Of a DNA stretch of 64,000 nt, positions 18,883 to 28,216 are shown one piece after another. The stretch comes from Rhodospirillaceae bacterium (lineage in GTDB: Bacteria > Pseudomonadota > Alphaproteobacteria > GCA-2731375). The stretch's first letter is position 1. Each line of letters starts with the position of its first letter. The notes beneath the pieces are model-generated. The model saw only the letters and a list, made by a program, of their open reading frames with translations. It was not told the origin of the DNA and ran no database searches. Made by a program: the position numbers and the translations under genes. The stretch covers positions 62,001-126,000 of the forward strand of contig JABJKS010000051.1 in assembly GCA_018660265.1 (NCBI GenBank). Reading direction: 5' to 3'.

Positions 18883-20048
18883 CAATCCTGCTGCCGTTGA
18901 TAGGTTATGGACATCCAGGCCGCTATCGCGACCACAGGCAGTATGATAAGGCCCCCGACCAACATGGGCCAGTTCGGACCCCAATGTGTGAACAACAGAC
19001 CTGCCATCGGTGGCGATGTGATCCGCCCCAGGGCGGAGACGGAATTGGCCGCACCCATGATCGTACCCTGATGATCGCCGTCGCCCCGTTCCGAAATCAT
19101 GGCGGTCAACGTGGGGTGACAGAACGAAGTGCCGATACATAAGGCCAAGGTCACAATTGCAAAGGAGACAATGTCTGTCACCACAATTACCGATAACAGA
19201 CCGCTGCTCATGGCGATTGCCCCTAACAGCAATACCCGTGGCGGGCCCATTTTCTTGGTCATGGGGCCGACCAGAACGCCTTGCAGGAAGGCAACCAGGA
19301 AGCCGATATAGACATAGGCAAAGCTGACCTCACGCGCGCCCCAACCCAGGCGGGCCTGGCACCATAGGGGCAGCAACGCCATCAGGGCGGTGAAGGCCAG
19401 GGTGACCAGGAAATTCAAACCTATGACCGCCGGAATGCCATTGCCGCTGACGGCAGCCCATAGAACTGCGAACGATGTCCGGCCTCGTTCTGCCAATTTT
19501 TGGCGAACCGGTTCTTCCAGCATGATCAGTCCCAGGATCACGGCGGCGAACGAGAAAGCGGCGGCAATGAAACATGGTAGCGCGAAACTGTCTGCGCTGG
19601 GGTGTGTTCCGATCAACAAACCACCCAACATAGGCCCCGCAACGAACCCGATTCCAAAGGCGGCACCAAGCCGGCCCATGGCCCCGGCGCGGTCTTCTGG
19701 TGCTGTAATGTCCGCCAGATAGGCCTGCGCCACGGCAATATTGCCGCCCATGGCACCGTTCAGACCCCGGGCCAGGAACAGCGCAGTCAGGCTGCCGGCC
19801 AGGCCGAACCAGAGGAAGGCGATGCCGCCGCCTGTCAACGTTACCAGTAAAATGACTTTACGACCGTAACGGTCACTTAAGCGGCCCCAGAGTGGCGACA
19901 TGATGATTTGCATCGCGGAATGCACCGACACCAACAATGTGATCTGCACCGGCGAAGCATCAAATGCCTGCGCGTAAAACGGCAAGATCGGCAGGATTAT
20001 GCCAAAGCCGACAAGGTCGACGAATACCGTCAGTAACAGGACGAACAT
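18882..20048 (-). CDS. MFS transporter (DHA1/Tet-like)
   Basis: DLVGFGIILPILPFYAQAF...PLWGRLSDRYGRKVILLVTLTGG; about 12 hydrophobic segments. Confidence 0.93.
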   Translation of the reverse strand: MFVLLLTVFVDLVGFGIILPILPFYAQAFDASPVQITLLVSVHSAMQIIMSPLWGRLSDRYGRKVILLVTLTGGGIAFLWFGLAGSLTALFLARGLNGAMGGNIAVAQAYLADITAPEDRAGAMGRLGAAFGIGFVAGPMLGGLLIGTHPSADSFALPCFIAAAFSFAAVILGLIMLEEPVRQKLAERGRTSFAVLWAAVSGNGIPAVIGLNFLVTLAFTALMALLPLWCQARLGWGAREVSFAYVYIGFLVAFLQGVLVGPMTKKMGPPRVLLLGAIAMSSGLLSVIVVTDIVSFAIVTLALCIGTSFCHPTLTAMISERGDGDHQGTIMGAANSVSALGRITSPPMAGLLFTHWGPNWPMLVGGLIILPVVAIAAWMSITYQRQQD

Positions 20049-20066
20049 CAGACCGTCTAACTGTCG

Positions 20067-21215
20067 CTAACTATTGCCTCGGGCTGCCACGGGCCAGATA
20101 TCCACCAATGTATCGCCCTGGACTACGTGATAGGCGTTGTACAAATTGACGTTCGGGTCACAGTGGGGCACCACGCATTCGACCCGGTCGCCCAGCGCCA
20201 TGGCATCGCTAGTATCGGTGGCATTGGCATAGTCAATGGCACCGTGTTCATCGCCCATATAGCGATAGCTGGCACCATCCGGTCCGCCGCGCGCGATCAG
20301 GGGGAAGGGGCCGTCGGTGGCGATTGATTTCAGGCCACCGTCGGTAACCGCGTAAGTGGGATGGTTGATATTGACCACGCTTGTTTGGACAAACAATCCC
20401 GTGCCATAGGGCCGCGCCCCCGCCGCGGTTTGCTGCACGGTCAAATACTGAACGTCCATGAACAAGTAGGACCCAACCTGGAATTCACCTATGGTACCGT
20501 TTTCCCCATCCATCCGATGGGTGCCTGTGCCGCCGCCTGAGACAATGGCCGGTGGCAGGTTGGCCTTGATCAAGGCGTCCACCTTGCCTTGCAGGTCGTT
20601 GGTGTCACCCGCCAGACGGCTGCGTCGTTCGCCATGATCGTCCACATGTTGCAGATGCCCCATATAGCCCTGGACACCAGCATAATTCAGGGCGGGATGG
20701 GCCGTGATCTGCCCAGCCAGTTCAATGGCAACGCCGGCAGATGGGGTGCCCGTTCGGCCCAGACCCACATCGAGATCCACGAACACATTCAATGCAATGC
20801 CGGCAGCTTCCGCCGCCGCGCCATAGGCTGCGACCAAGTCCTCATGATCCGCCACCACGGAAACATCGGCACCATCCTTGACCAGGGCGGCGACAAGAGG
20901 TGCCTTGCCCGGGGCCAAAGGCGTGGTGATCAACAATCCTGGAATGCCGTTCGCCGCCATAACCTGGGCTTCCCGTAACGAGGCACAACATAGACCGACC
21001 GCACCGGCAGCGACCTGCCGTTTGGCGATGTCGGGGGATTTGTGGGACTTGCCATGCGGGCGCAGGGTAAAGCCGCCCTCCCGTGCCCAGGCCGCCATGG
21101 TCGCGATATTGGCGTCCAGAACGTCGAGATCCAGGATCAAAGCCGGCGTCAGTATCTCCCAGCGAGAGCCTGGCTGGCCGATCAGTTCACTATTCACGGG
21201 CGTTGGGTTGGGCAA
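20067..21215 (-). CDS. DSD1-family PLP-dependent enzyme (D-threonine aldolase/D-serine dehydratase-like)
   Basis: TPALILDLDVLDANIATMAAWAREGGFTLRPHGKSHKSPDIAKRQVAAGAVGLCCASLREAQ; C-terminal ECVVPHCDPNVNLY metal-site region. Confidence 0.9.
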   Translation of the reverse strand: MPNPTPVNSELIGQPGSRWEILTPALILDLDVLDANIATMAAWAREGGFTLRPHGKSHKSPDIAKRQVAAGAVGLCCASLREAQVMAANGIPGLLITTPLAPGKAPLVAALVKDGADVSVVADHEDLVAAYGAAAEAAGIALNVFVDLDVGLGRTGTPSAGVAIELAGQITAHPALNYAGVQGYMGHLQHVDDHGERRSRLAGDTNDLQGKVDALIKANLPPAIVSGGGTGTHRMDGENGTIGEFQVGSYLFMDVQYLTVQQTAAGARPYGTGLFVQTSVVNINHPTYAVTDGGLKSIATDGPFPLIARGGPDGASYRYMGDEHGAIDYANATDTSDAMALGDRVECVVPHCDPNVNLYNAYHVVQGDTLVDIWPVAARGNS

Positions 21216-21238
21216 ATCTATCTCCTATGTTCTGGCGA

Positions 21239-21269
21239 TGCCAAACGCCGCAGCAGCGGCGCGCTGGCA
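21239..21269 (-). other. Hairpin in the 5' leader of the DSD1-family gene
   Basis: TGCCA aa CGCCGC agca GCGGCG cgc TGGCA nested inverted repeats. Confidence 0.4.
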
Positions 21270-21305
21270 TATATTAGACTGTAGCGTGGAAAATGCCCAT
21301 GTTGG

Positions 21306-21437
21306 TTGGATCATGGGCCCGGACTAAATTCTGCCTCCGATCTAAAAAAGCTTGTGATCCGGCTCGACACACCCTATGTGACACAGGTGAAAACTGACAT
21401 CGGTCAGCGGATTGTGGCAGGGCGCTATGTGCCCTGA
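21306..21437 (+). CDS. Possible small ORF preceding an orphan terminator; start codon uncertain
   Basis: From TTG 21306: MDHGPGLNSASDLKKLVIRLDTPYVTQVKTDIGQRIVAGRYVP; alternative GTG at 21354 gives 27 aa. Confidence 0.2.
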   Translation: MDHGPGLNSASDLKKLVIRLDTPYVTQVKTDIGQRIVAGRYVP

Positions 21438-21472
21438 CCCCGAAAGTCCCTTATCCATTAAGCATTGATCAC

Positions 21473-21506
21473 ACCCTCGGCACATGATGCGCCGGGGGTC
21501 TTTTAT
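21473..21506 (+). terminator. Rho-independent terminator-like hairpin
   Basis: ACCCTCGGC-acatgatgc-GCCGGGGGT (9-bp stem including one T.G) followed by cTTTTatt; T-run only on the + strand. Confidence 0.65.
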
Positions 21507-21687
21507 TGAATCCGGGATCAAATTAACCGCGCCTTTAGATCGTTACAGTATTTTTCCTAATCCAGATGCTGCCATACCGGTTTGACCGGCTTTGGCGCGC
21601 GGCTTTGCAAGACGTCATCACACGAGGGCGTTTGGCCGGCCATGATGGATTTGGACCCCTGATTTTAGCAACGGACCTGTTTATAAC

Positions 21688-23298
21688 GTGACAAAATCTG
21701 CACTTGCTGCCTTTGCCGAGCGCCTCTCCATCACTGATTGGAAAGACGCGAATTTGACTGTGTTCACCCCTAGCAGGGTCAAGACGGAGTTGCTGTCTGG
21801 CCTTACTGTTGCCTTGGCCCTGGTGCCCGAAGCAGTGGCATTTTCGTTCGTGGCCGGCGTTCATCCCCTGGTGGGCCTTTATGCCGCCTTTATCGTTGGC
21901 TTGGTCACGGCAGTGATCGGTGGCCGTCCGGGTATGATTTCCGGTGCTACCGGTGCCTTGGCCGTTGTCATGGTGTCGCTGGTTGCCAGTCACGGTGTCC
22001 AGTATCTTTTTGCCACCGTTGTTTTAATGGGGCTTATGCAGGTGCTGGCTGGGATCTTCCGGCTTGGGAAATTTATCAGACTGGTGCCACATCCGGTCAT
22101 GATGGGATTTGTGAACGGCTTGGCCATCGTCATTTTTCTGGCTCAGCTCAGCCAGTTTCAGGTATCGGGCCCGGACGGGGGTAAAGCCTGGATGGATGGT
22201 TGGCCTTTGGCCACCATGTTGGGTCTGGTTGCTTTAACCATGGCCATCATTTGGCTGATGCCGAAAATCACGAAAGTTATTCCAGCGCCCCTCGCGGGCA
22301 TTGCCATTGTCGCCGGGATTGTTATTGCATTTGGTATCGATGTGCCCCGGGTTGGTGATTTAGCCTCGATCAAGGGGGGCTTGCCGCTGTTTCACATTCC
22401 CCTAGTTCCCATAAATATAGAGACCTTGCAGGTGATTTTTCCCTATGCCCTGATCCTGGCTGCAATCGGTTTGATCGAAAGCCTTTTGACGCTTAATTTG
22501 GTGGGTGAAATAACCGGTAAACGGGGCGGCGCGTCGCAAGAATGTATCGCCCAAGGGTTGGCCAATACAGTAACCGGATTTTTCGGCGGCATGGGCGGTT
22601 GCGCCATGATCGGGCAATCTATGATCAATGTAAAATCGGGCGGGCGTACGCGTCTTTCCGGCATTGCAGCGGCTTTGTTTTTGCTGGCCTTTATCCTGGT
22701 GGCCTCCCAATTGATTGATCAAATCCCCCTTGCCGCCCTGGTCGGTGTGATGTTCATGGTTGTGGTGGGCACGTTTGCCTGGCATAGCCTGAAGATCATG
22801 CGCCGGGTGCCCATGACTGATGCCATTGTAATCGTTTTGGTGACAGCGGTGACCGTGTACAGTGATCTTGCCATTGCCGTTATTGTCGGGGTCATCGTCT
22901 CGGCCTTGGCCTATGCCTGGAATAACGCGAGCCGTATTCAGGGTATTGCCTCGATCTCGCCCGAAGGTAACAAAGTTTACGAGATCCAAGGGCCATTGTT
23001 TTTTGGTTCTGCCGATGGGTTTTCAGAAATCTTCGACCCGGCAGGTGATCCCGATTTGGTTATCGTCGATTTCAAAAACAGCCGCGTCGTCGATCAATCC
23101 GCCTTGCAGGCGATTGAGGCCATGGCCTTAAGGTACGAGGCGTTGGGCAAGACTTTGCAGTTGCGCCATCTTTCCCATGACTGTCACCGCCTGCTCAACA
23201 GGGCGGGGCAGCTCATAGTGGATGCCGATGATGATCCCGATTACGGGCTTGCGGTGGACTATGAGGTAAAACCTGGATTTTTCGGTGGCGGGCATTAG
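21688..23298 (+). CDS. SulP family inorganic anion transporter with C-terminal STAS domain
   Basis: LLSGLTVALALVPEAVAFSFVAGVHPLVGLYAAFIVGL...GATGALAVVM; STAS-like VIVDFKNSRVVDQSALQAIEAMA. Confidence 0.95.
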   Translation: MTKSALAAFAERLSITDWKDANLTVFTPSRVKTELLSGLTVALALVPEAVAFSFVAGVHPLVGLYAAFIVGLVTAVIGGRPGMISGATGALAVVMVSLVASHGVQYLFATVVLMGLMQVLAGIFRLGKFIRLVPHPVMMGFVNGLAIVIFLAQLSQFQVSGPDGGKAWMDGWPLATMLGLVALTMAIIWLMPKITKVIPAPLAGIAIVAGIVIAFGIDVPRVGDLASIKGGLPLFHIPLVPINIETLQVIFPYALILAAIGLIESLLTLNLVGEITGKRGGASQECIAQGLANTVTGFFGGMGGCAMIGQSMINVKSGGRTRLSGIAAALFLLAFILVASQLIDQIPLAALVGVMFMVVVGTFAWHSLKIMRRVPMTDAIVIVLVTAVTVYSDLAIAVIVGVIVSALAYAWNNASRIQGIASISPEGNKVYEIQGPLFFGSADGFSEIFDPAGDPDLVIVDFKNSRVVDQSALQAIEAMALRYEALGKTLQLRHLSHDCHRLLNRAGQLIVDADDDPDYGLAVDYEVKPGFFGGGH

Positions 23299-23398
23299 AG
23301 CGCTCTAAGTCAATTTGACGCAATTGACGGCGCCATCGTAAATTCCCATGATCAAGGCTATGACTGCGCCTTGGTATAAATGATGGAGTGCCCGCGTT

Positions 23399-24454
23399 TT
23401 GGATATTGTTGATCTACCCGAAAGAATTACCGGGCCCTCGGCTTGGTACGGCCCCGATTTGGCGGCCAGCGGTGCCTGGCTGGTCACCTTGGATAGTGCT
23501 CAGTCGGCTGAAGTAGAAGGCCAGGCGCAGGCCTATCTGGCCAAGGGTGGTGACATCGCGCAAATGACAAAGGCGGATTTCGCGCTGCCCAAATCCGTGC
23601 CACTGATCCGTGAAGCGGTGGATGAATGCCTGCATCGACGTGGCTTCGTCGTTCTGCGCGGACTGCCACCCCATGCGGAGAATATTCCCATGGCAGCGGC
23701 AATGTTTTATGGCATTGGCACGCACATGGGCAATGCCCGTTCGCAAAATGGCAAAGGGCATCTGCTGGGTCACGTCTGCGATCTTGGCCTTTCCACCACG
23801 GATGCCAATGTCCGGATATATCAAACGACGGAACGGCAGAATTACCACACCGATAGCTGCGATATTGTTGGCTTGATGTGTTTGCGCGGTGCCAAATCAG
23901 GCGGCTTGTCAGGCTTGGTCAGTTCACAAACCATCTATAACGAGATGCTGGCGCGGCGGCCCGATTTGCTAAAGCTGTTGTTTGAGCCCATTGCCACGGA
24001 TCGTCGGGGAGAGGTCACGGCGGATGGCCGTGAGTATTTTGAGATACCCATATTCAATTGGTATGAGAGTTATCTTTCAGCCCTCTACGCTCCGCATTAT
24101 GTCCGATCCGCCCCGCGACTGGATGGCGTACCGGATTTGACCGAGGCACAGATTGAAGCCCTCGATCTGCTCGACACCCTGGCAGACGACAAAGCCTTGA
24201 ATTTGGAATTTGCCTTGCAACCGGGCGATCTATTGTTCACCCACAATCACACCATCATGCACGATCGCACGGCGTATGAGGAATGGGGCGACCTGGCCCG
24301 CAGGCGGCATTTACTACGCCTGTGGCTGGCCATCCCCGGTGCCCGCCCATTGCCGGACGTCTACGCCCAGCGCTATGGCAGTACTACCATTGGTGACCGT
24401 GGCGGCATCGTCGTCGCGGACACGAAGCACAACGCACCTTTGGAACCGGTTTAG
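23399..24454 (+). CDS. TauD/TfdA-like Fe(II)-dependent oxygenase family protein (paralogue 1)
   Basis: IYQTTERQNYHTDSCDIVGLMCLRGAKSGG (HxD) and distal HNHTIMHDRTAYEEW...RRHLLRLWLA; TTG start. Confidence 0.88.
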   Translation: MDIVDLPERITGPSAWYGPDLAASGAWLVTLDSAQSAEVEGQAQAYLAKGGDIAQMTKADFALPKSVPLIREAVDECLHRRGFVVLRGLPPHAENIPMAAAMFYGIGTHMGNARSQNGKGHLLGHVCDLGLSTTDANVRIYQTTERQNYHTDSCDIVGLMCLRGAKSGGLSGLVSSQTIYNEMLARRPDLLKLLFEPIATDRRGEVTADGREYFEIPIFNWYESYLSALYAPHYVRSAPRLDGVPDLTEAQIEALDLLDTLADDKALNLEFALQPGDLLFTHNHTIMHDRTAYEEWGDLARRRHLLRLWLAIPGARPLPDVYAQRYGSTTIGDRGGIVVADTKHNAPLEPV

Positions 24455-24457
24455 GAC

Positions 24458-25660
24458 TTAGCTTTTTCCGGCCACCAGTACACCCGCACTTTCCAGTTCC
24501 GCCAAACGATCATCATCCAGCCCGAGGTGCTGGCGCAGGACGGCGTGGTTATCTTCGCCCAGCATGGGTGCCTTGGTGGGGGGCGGGGGTAGACCTTCGG
24601 AATAGCGCAGGGGGTTTGCGGGCACTATGAAGTCGCCCAAAACCGGGTGGCTCAATTCTTTGACCGTGCCGCGTTCAATGAGGTGAGGGTGTTTAATGGC
24701 CTGTTCAACGGTCAGGATCGGGGCGACGGGGACGCGGTCTTCTTCCAGTTTCGCCAGGGCTGTTTCCAGATCCGGTAAGGACTGTAGCCAGCTTTCGATG
24801 ATCGCCGTCAATTGATCCACATTATCCAGGCGGTTTTGATTGCTCACGAAGCGTGGATCATCCACCAATTCCGCTTGGCCCAACGCTTGGCATAATTGCG
24901 GCCATTGATGTTCCAACAGGACGATCATGATGAAGCCGCCGCGCGCCCGATAAATTCCCATGGGCGCAACAGCGCCGTGGTGGGAGCCATTGCGCATCGG
25001 GTGACCGCCTGTGGATGCCACTTCCACATTCAATTCATGACAATAGAAATAATAGTCCAGCAGCGAGATATCGAGAAATTGCCCCTTGTTGCCATTGCGG
25101 GAACGCCAGAATAATGCCCCGTTGATGGTCGCCAGGGCGGTCATGGCGGTGCCGATATCACCCATGGCAAGACCGGCCAGGGCAGGCGGCGCGTCGGCCT
25201 CGCCGATCATCGAGGTGACGCCGGCATAGGCCTGGGCAATATAGTCATAGCCGGGCAGGGCGCGGAGTGGCCCTTCCTGACCAAAGGCGGAGATGGAGCA
25301 CATGATCAGGCTTGGGTTCAAGGCATGCACGACGTTCCAGCCCAGACCCAGGCGGGCAATGGCGCCGGGTGAAAAGTTCTCCACCATGACATCGGCCTTG
25401 GCGATCAGATCCTTTAACAGTGCCAGGCCTTCGGGTTGACGGGGGTCAATGCAGATGCCCTTTTTGCCGTGGTTATGCTGGATATAATAGCCACTGAAAC
25501 CCTCCCTGAGGGTTGGCAGCATGCGGGAGGGGTCGCCTGTGGGGGCCAGTTCGACCTTAATAACTTCAGCGCCCAGTTCCGCCATCAGGCGGGTGCAGGC
25601 AGGCCCGGCAATAACCTGGGAAAAATCGACGACGACAATACCGCTCAATATGTGTTTCAT
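24458..25660 (-). CDS. CaiB/BaiF-type CoA-transferase
   Basis: LSGIVVVDFSQVIAGPACTRLMAELGAEVIKVE...DVMVENFSPGAIARLGLGW...GYDYIAQAYAGVTSMIG. Confidence 0.95.
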   Translation of the reverse strand: MKHILSGIVVVDFSQVIAGPACTRLMAELGAEVIKVELAPTGDPSRMLPTLREGFSGYYIQHNHGKKGICIDPRQPEGLALLKDLIAKADVMVENFSPGAIARLGLGWNVVHALNPSLIMCSISAFGQEGPLRALPGYDYIAQAYAGVTSMIGEADAPPALAGLAMGDIGTAMTALATINGALFWRSRNGNKGQFLDISLLDYYFYCHELNVEVASTGGHPMRNGSHHGAVAPMGIYRARGGFIMIVLLEHQWPQLCQALGQAELVDDPRFVSNQNRLDNVDQLTAIIESWLQSLPDLETALAKLEEDRVPVAPILTVEQAIKHPHLIERGTVKELSHPVLGDFIVPANPLRYSEGLPPPPTKAPMLGEDNHAVLRQHLGLDDDRLAELESAGVLVAGKS

Positions 25661-25719
25661 GATATGCCTGACCCCAACGCGTTACTGTTCAGGCCTTATT
25701 GTATGAGGAAAATGTAGAG

Positions 25720-26928
25720 ATGAAAATCACCGCGATTGAGACCATCCGCCTGGAAGAATTTCCCAACCTGTTGTGGGTGCAGGTGCACACGGACGAGGGG
25801 CAGGTGGGCCTTGGTGAAATCTTCTATGGGGTACCATCGGCGGAGGCGCATATTCACGGTTTCGCCGCGAAACAGTTGCTGGGCCAGGACCCTTTGCGCA
25901 TTGATTATCATTCCAAGGCGTTGACCGGCTATGTGGGTTTCTCTGGCTCGGGGGCTGAAGTTCGGGGCAATTCCGGTATCGATATCGCCCTCTGGGACAT
26001 TTGGGGACAGGCCACCAATCAGCCGATTTATCAACTTTTGGGCGGGGCCAGCCGGGATGAAATTCGCGTCTACAACACCTGTGCCGGATATCAATATGTC
26101 CGCGATCAGGTCAAACAGAGCACGGACAGCTTTAATCTGCCCGGCGATGCGCCGGAAGGACCGTACGAGGATTTGCAGGGCTTTTTGCACAATGCCGATG
26201 AGGTCGCGCTAAGTCTGCTGGAGATGGGCATCACGGGCATGAAGATCTGGCCCTTTGATTATGCGGCGGAAACCTCCGGCGGGCATTATATCTCACCGGC
26301 CGAACTTGATACGGCGTTGGAGCCGTTTCGAAAGATCCGCGATGCGGTCGGCTCAAAAATGGACATCATGGTCGAGATGCATGCCTTTTGGGATTTACCA
26401 CAGGCCAAAAAAATCGCCCGCGCGGTGGAGCCGTTTGAGCCGTTCTGGTTCGAAGATCCCATCAAAATGAGCAATCTGCGCAGCCTGAAGGAATTCAAGG
26501 ATTCCACGCGCATTCCCACCACGGCGTCCGAGACCATCGGTATGCGGGGTGAGTTTCGCGAGTTGTTGGAACTCCAGGCCTGTGATTTCGTGATGTACGA
26601 TCTGAGTTGGTGCGGTGGTTTGTCCGAAGCGCGTAAAATCGCTGCGATGGCCGAGGCCTGGCATCGTCCCGTAGCCCCCCACGATTGCACCGGCCCCGTG
26701 TTGTTGACGGCGTCTGTGCATCATTCCATCAATGCGACCAATGCACTGATCCAGGAAATGGTGCGGGCTTTTTATTATGGCTGGTATCAGGATCTGGTGA
26801 CCGAATTGCCCCCCGTCGAAAACGGCATGATCCGACCACCCAGCGGCCCCGGTTTGGGCACGAAGTTGCAGCCCGACGTTTTCAAGCGCTCGGATTGCCA
26901 CATTCAGCGCAGTAATCTGGGCGACTAG
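25720..26928 (+). CDS. Mandelate racemase/muconate lactonizing enzyme family (enolase superfamily) protein
   Basis: MKITAIETIRL...SGIDIALWDIWGQATNQPIYQLLGG...VEMHAFWD...FWFEDP...APHDCTGPV. Confidence 0.92.
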   Translation: MKITAIETIRLEEFPNLLWVQVHTDEGQVGLGEIFYGVPSAEAHIHGFAAKQLLGQDPLRIDYHSKALTGYVGFSGSGAEVRGNSGIDIALWDIWGQATNQPIYQLLGGASRDEIRVYNTCAGYQYVRDQVKQSTDSFNLPGDAPEGPYEDLQGFLHNADEVALSLLEMGITGMKIWPFDYAAETSGGHYISPAELDTALEPFRKIRDAVGSKMDIMVEMHAFWDLPQAKKIARAVEPFEPFWFEDPIKMSNLRSLKEFKDSTRIPTTASETIGMRGEFRELLELQACDFVMYDLSWCGGLSEARKIAAMAEAWHRPVAPHDCTGPVLLTASVHHSINATNALIQEMVRAFYYGWYQDLVTELPPVENGMIRPPSGPGLGTKLQPDVFKRSDCHIQRSNLGD

Positions 26929-26941
26929 TCAGGGCGAAAAA

Positions 26942-28171
26942 TCAGGCGGCGACCACTTGGCGGCGGACCTGCACCACCGTCAGGGCGGTAATGGCGAGGA
27001 AACCTGCGACGGAGTAGAACACAGCCTCCGGATGGCCATGATCCAGGGCTACGCCAAGGACCAGTGGTATGGCGGCAGAACCTAGGTCCAGGCCGGAATA
27101 GACAAAGCCGAAGACCCGGCCCGAGGCACCTTTTGGCGTCGCTGCGCGCACCAGCATGTCCCGCGACGGTGTGGTAATGCCTGATGCTATGCCGGCGGCA
27201 ACGAACAGGCCTAAAATCAGGCCGGGGCCGAAACTGTTCATGACAATAATCAGGACAAACAGGGATGAGGTGATCATACCCGCGATCGCGATACGATCAT
27301 GGCGGTCCGTTCGGTCGGCGGCAATGCCGCCAAAGAAAATACCCCCCGCCGTGCCGAGAAGAAAGCCCGTAACCGTACGCCCGGCCTCGGCCAAGGTCAT
27401 GCCAAACAAATCCACCATGGCCGGCATGCCGAAACTTTGAATGCCGATCAGGGCGGCTGCCAAAAAGGCGAAATACAAAAAGCACGAGATGATCGTGGTG
27501 GAGAACAACATGCGGATATTGTCCTCCAGTTTTCCCATGGGCACCCGGTCAACCACGCTGGTGGTGCCGGTGCTAATTGGATCATCGGCCAAATCGGCAC
27601 CCCAGATCAAAAAGGCCGCAACAATGGTCAGGCCGATTAACCCGGCGCAAATGACGGCGACCCGCCAATCCCATGTCTGCGCGATGGCGATCATAAATAT
27701 GGGTGCCGCAGCCCAACCTAAGTTGCCGCACAGGGCATGCGTGGCATAGCCACGGCCGAGGCGATGGCTGCTGACCTTGGCCGTCAGGATCGACAGGTCG
27801 GCGGGATGAAAGACACTATTGCCCAGGCCTGCCAATGCCGACAGCGGGATCAACATCCAATAGGATTGCACCAGACCGCAGGCCAGGGTGGCTATCGACA
27901 ATAGGCTCAGGCCCGCCAATAGGACACGCCGGGCCCCAAAGCGATCCACCAAAAAGCCCGCCGCGGTCTGCGCAATGCCTGAGGAGCCGTATAGAACCGT
28001 GGTCAATAGCCCCAGGGCAGCGAAGGAAACCTGGAATTCGTCGCGCAATAACAGGAACACCGAAGGCAGGACCAGATGAAAGAAATGGCTGGCCCAATGG
28101 GCCGCACCGACAAGGCCCATGACACGAATGTCGCGGCCCAGAGACGGTTGTGATGTGGGAAGGGTCGTCAT
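26942..28171 (-). CDS. MFS transporter
   Basis: AAHWASHFFHLVLPSVFLLLRDEFQVSFAALGLLTTVLYGSSGIAQTAAGFLVDRFGARRVLLAG; 12-TM pattern. Confidence 0.92.
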   Translation of the reverse strand: MTTLPTSQPSLGRDIRVMGLVGAAHWASHFFHLVLPSVFLLLRDEFQVSFAALGLLTTVLYGSSGIAQTAAGFLVDRFGARRVLLAGLSLLSIATLACGLVQSYWMLIPLSALAGLGNSVFHPADLSILTAKVSSHRLGRGYATHALCGNLGWAAAPIFMIAIAQTWDWRVAVICAGLIGLTIVAAFLIWGADLADDPISTGTTSVVDRVPMGKLEDNIRMLFSTTIISCFLYFAFLAAALIGIQSFGMPAMVDLFGMTLAEAGRTVTGFLLGTAGGIFFGGIAADRTDRHDRIAIAGMITSSLFVLIIVMNSFGPGLILGLFVAAGIASGITTPSRDMLVRAATPKGASGRVFGFVYSGLDLGSAAIPLVLGVALDHGHPEAVFYSVAGFLAITALTVVQVRRQVVAA

Positions 28172-28216
28172 AACTTTGTTAGATCAGACCGGCATGATCA
28201 GGTCAACCGGGTTGGC

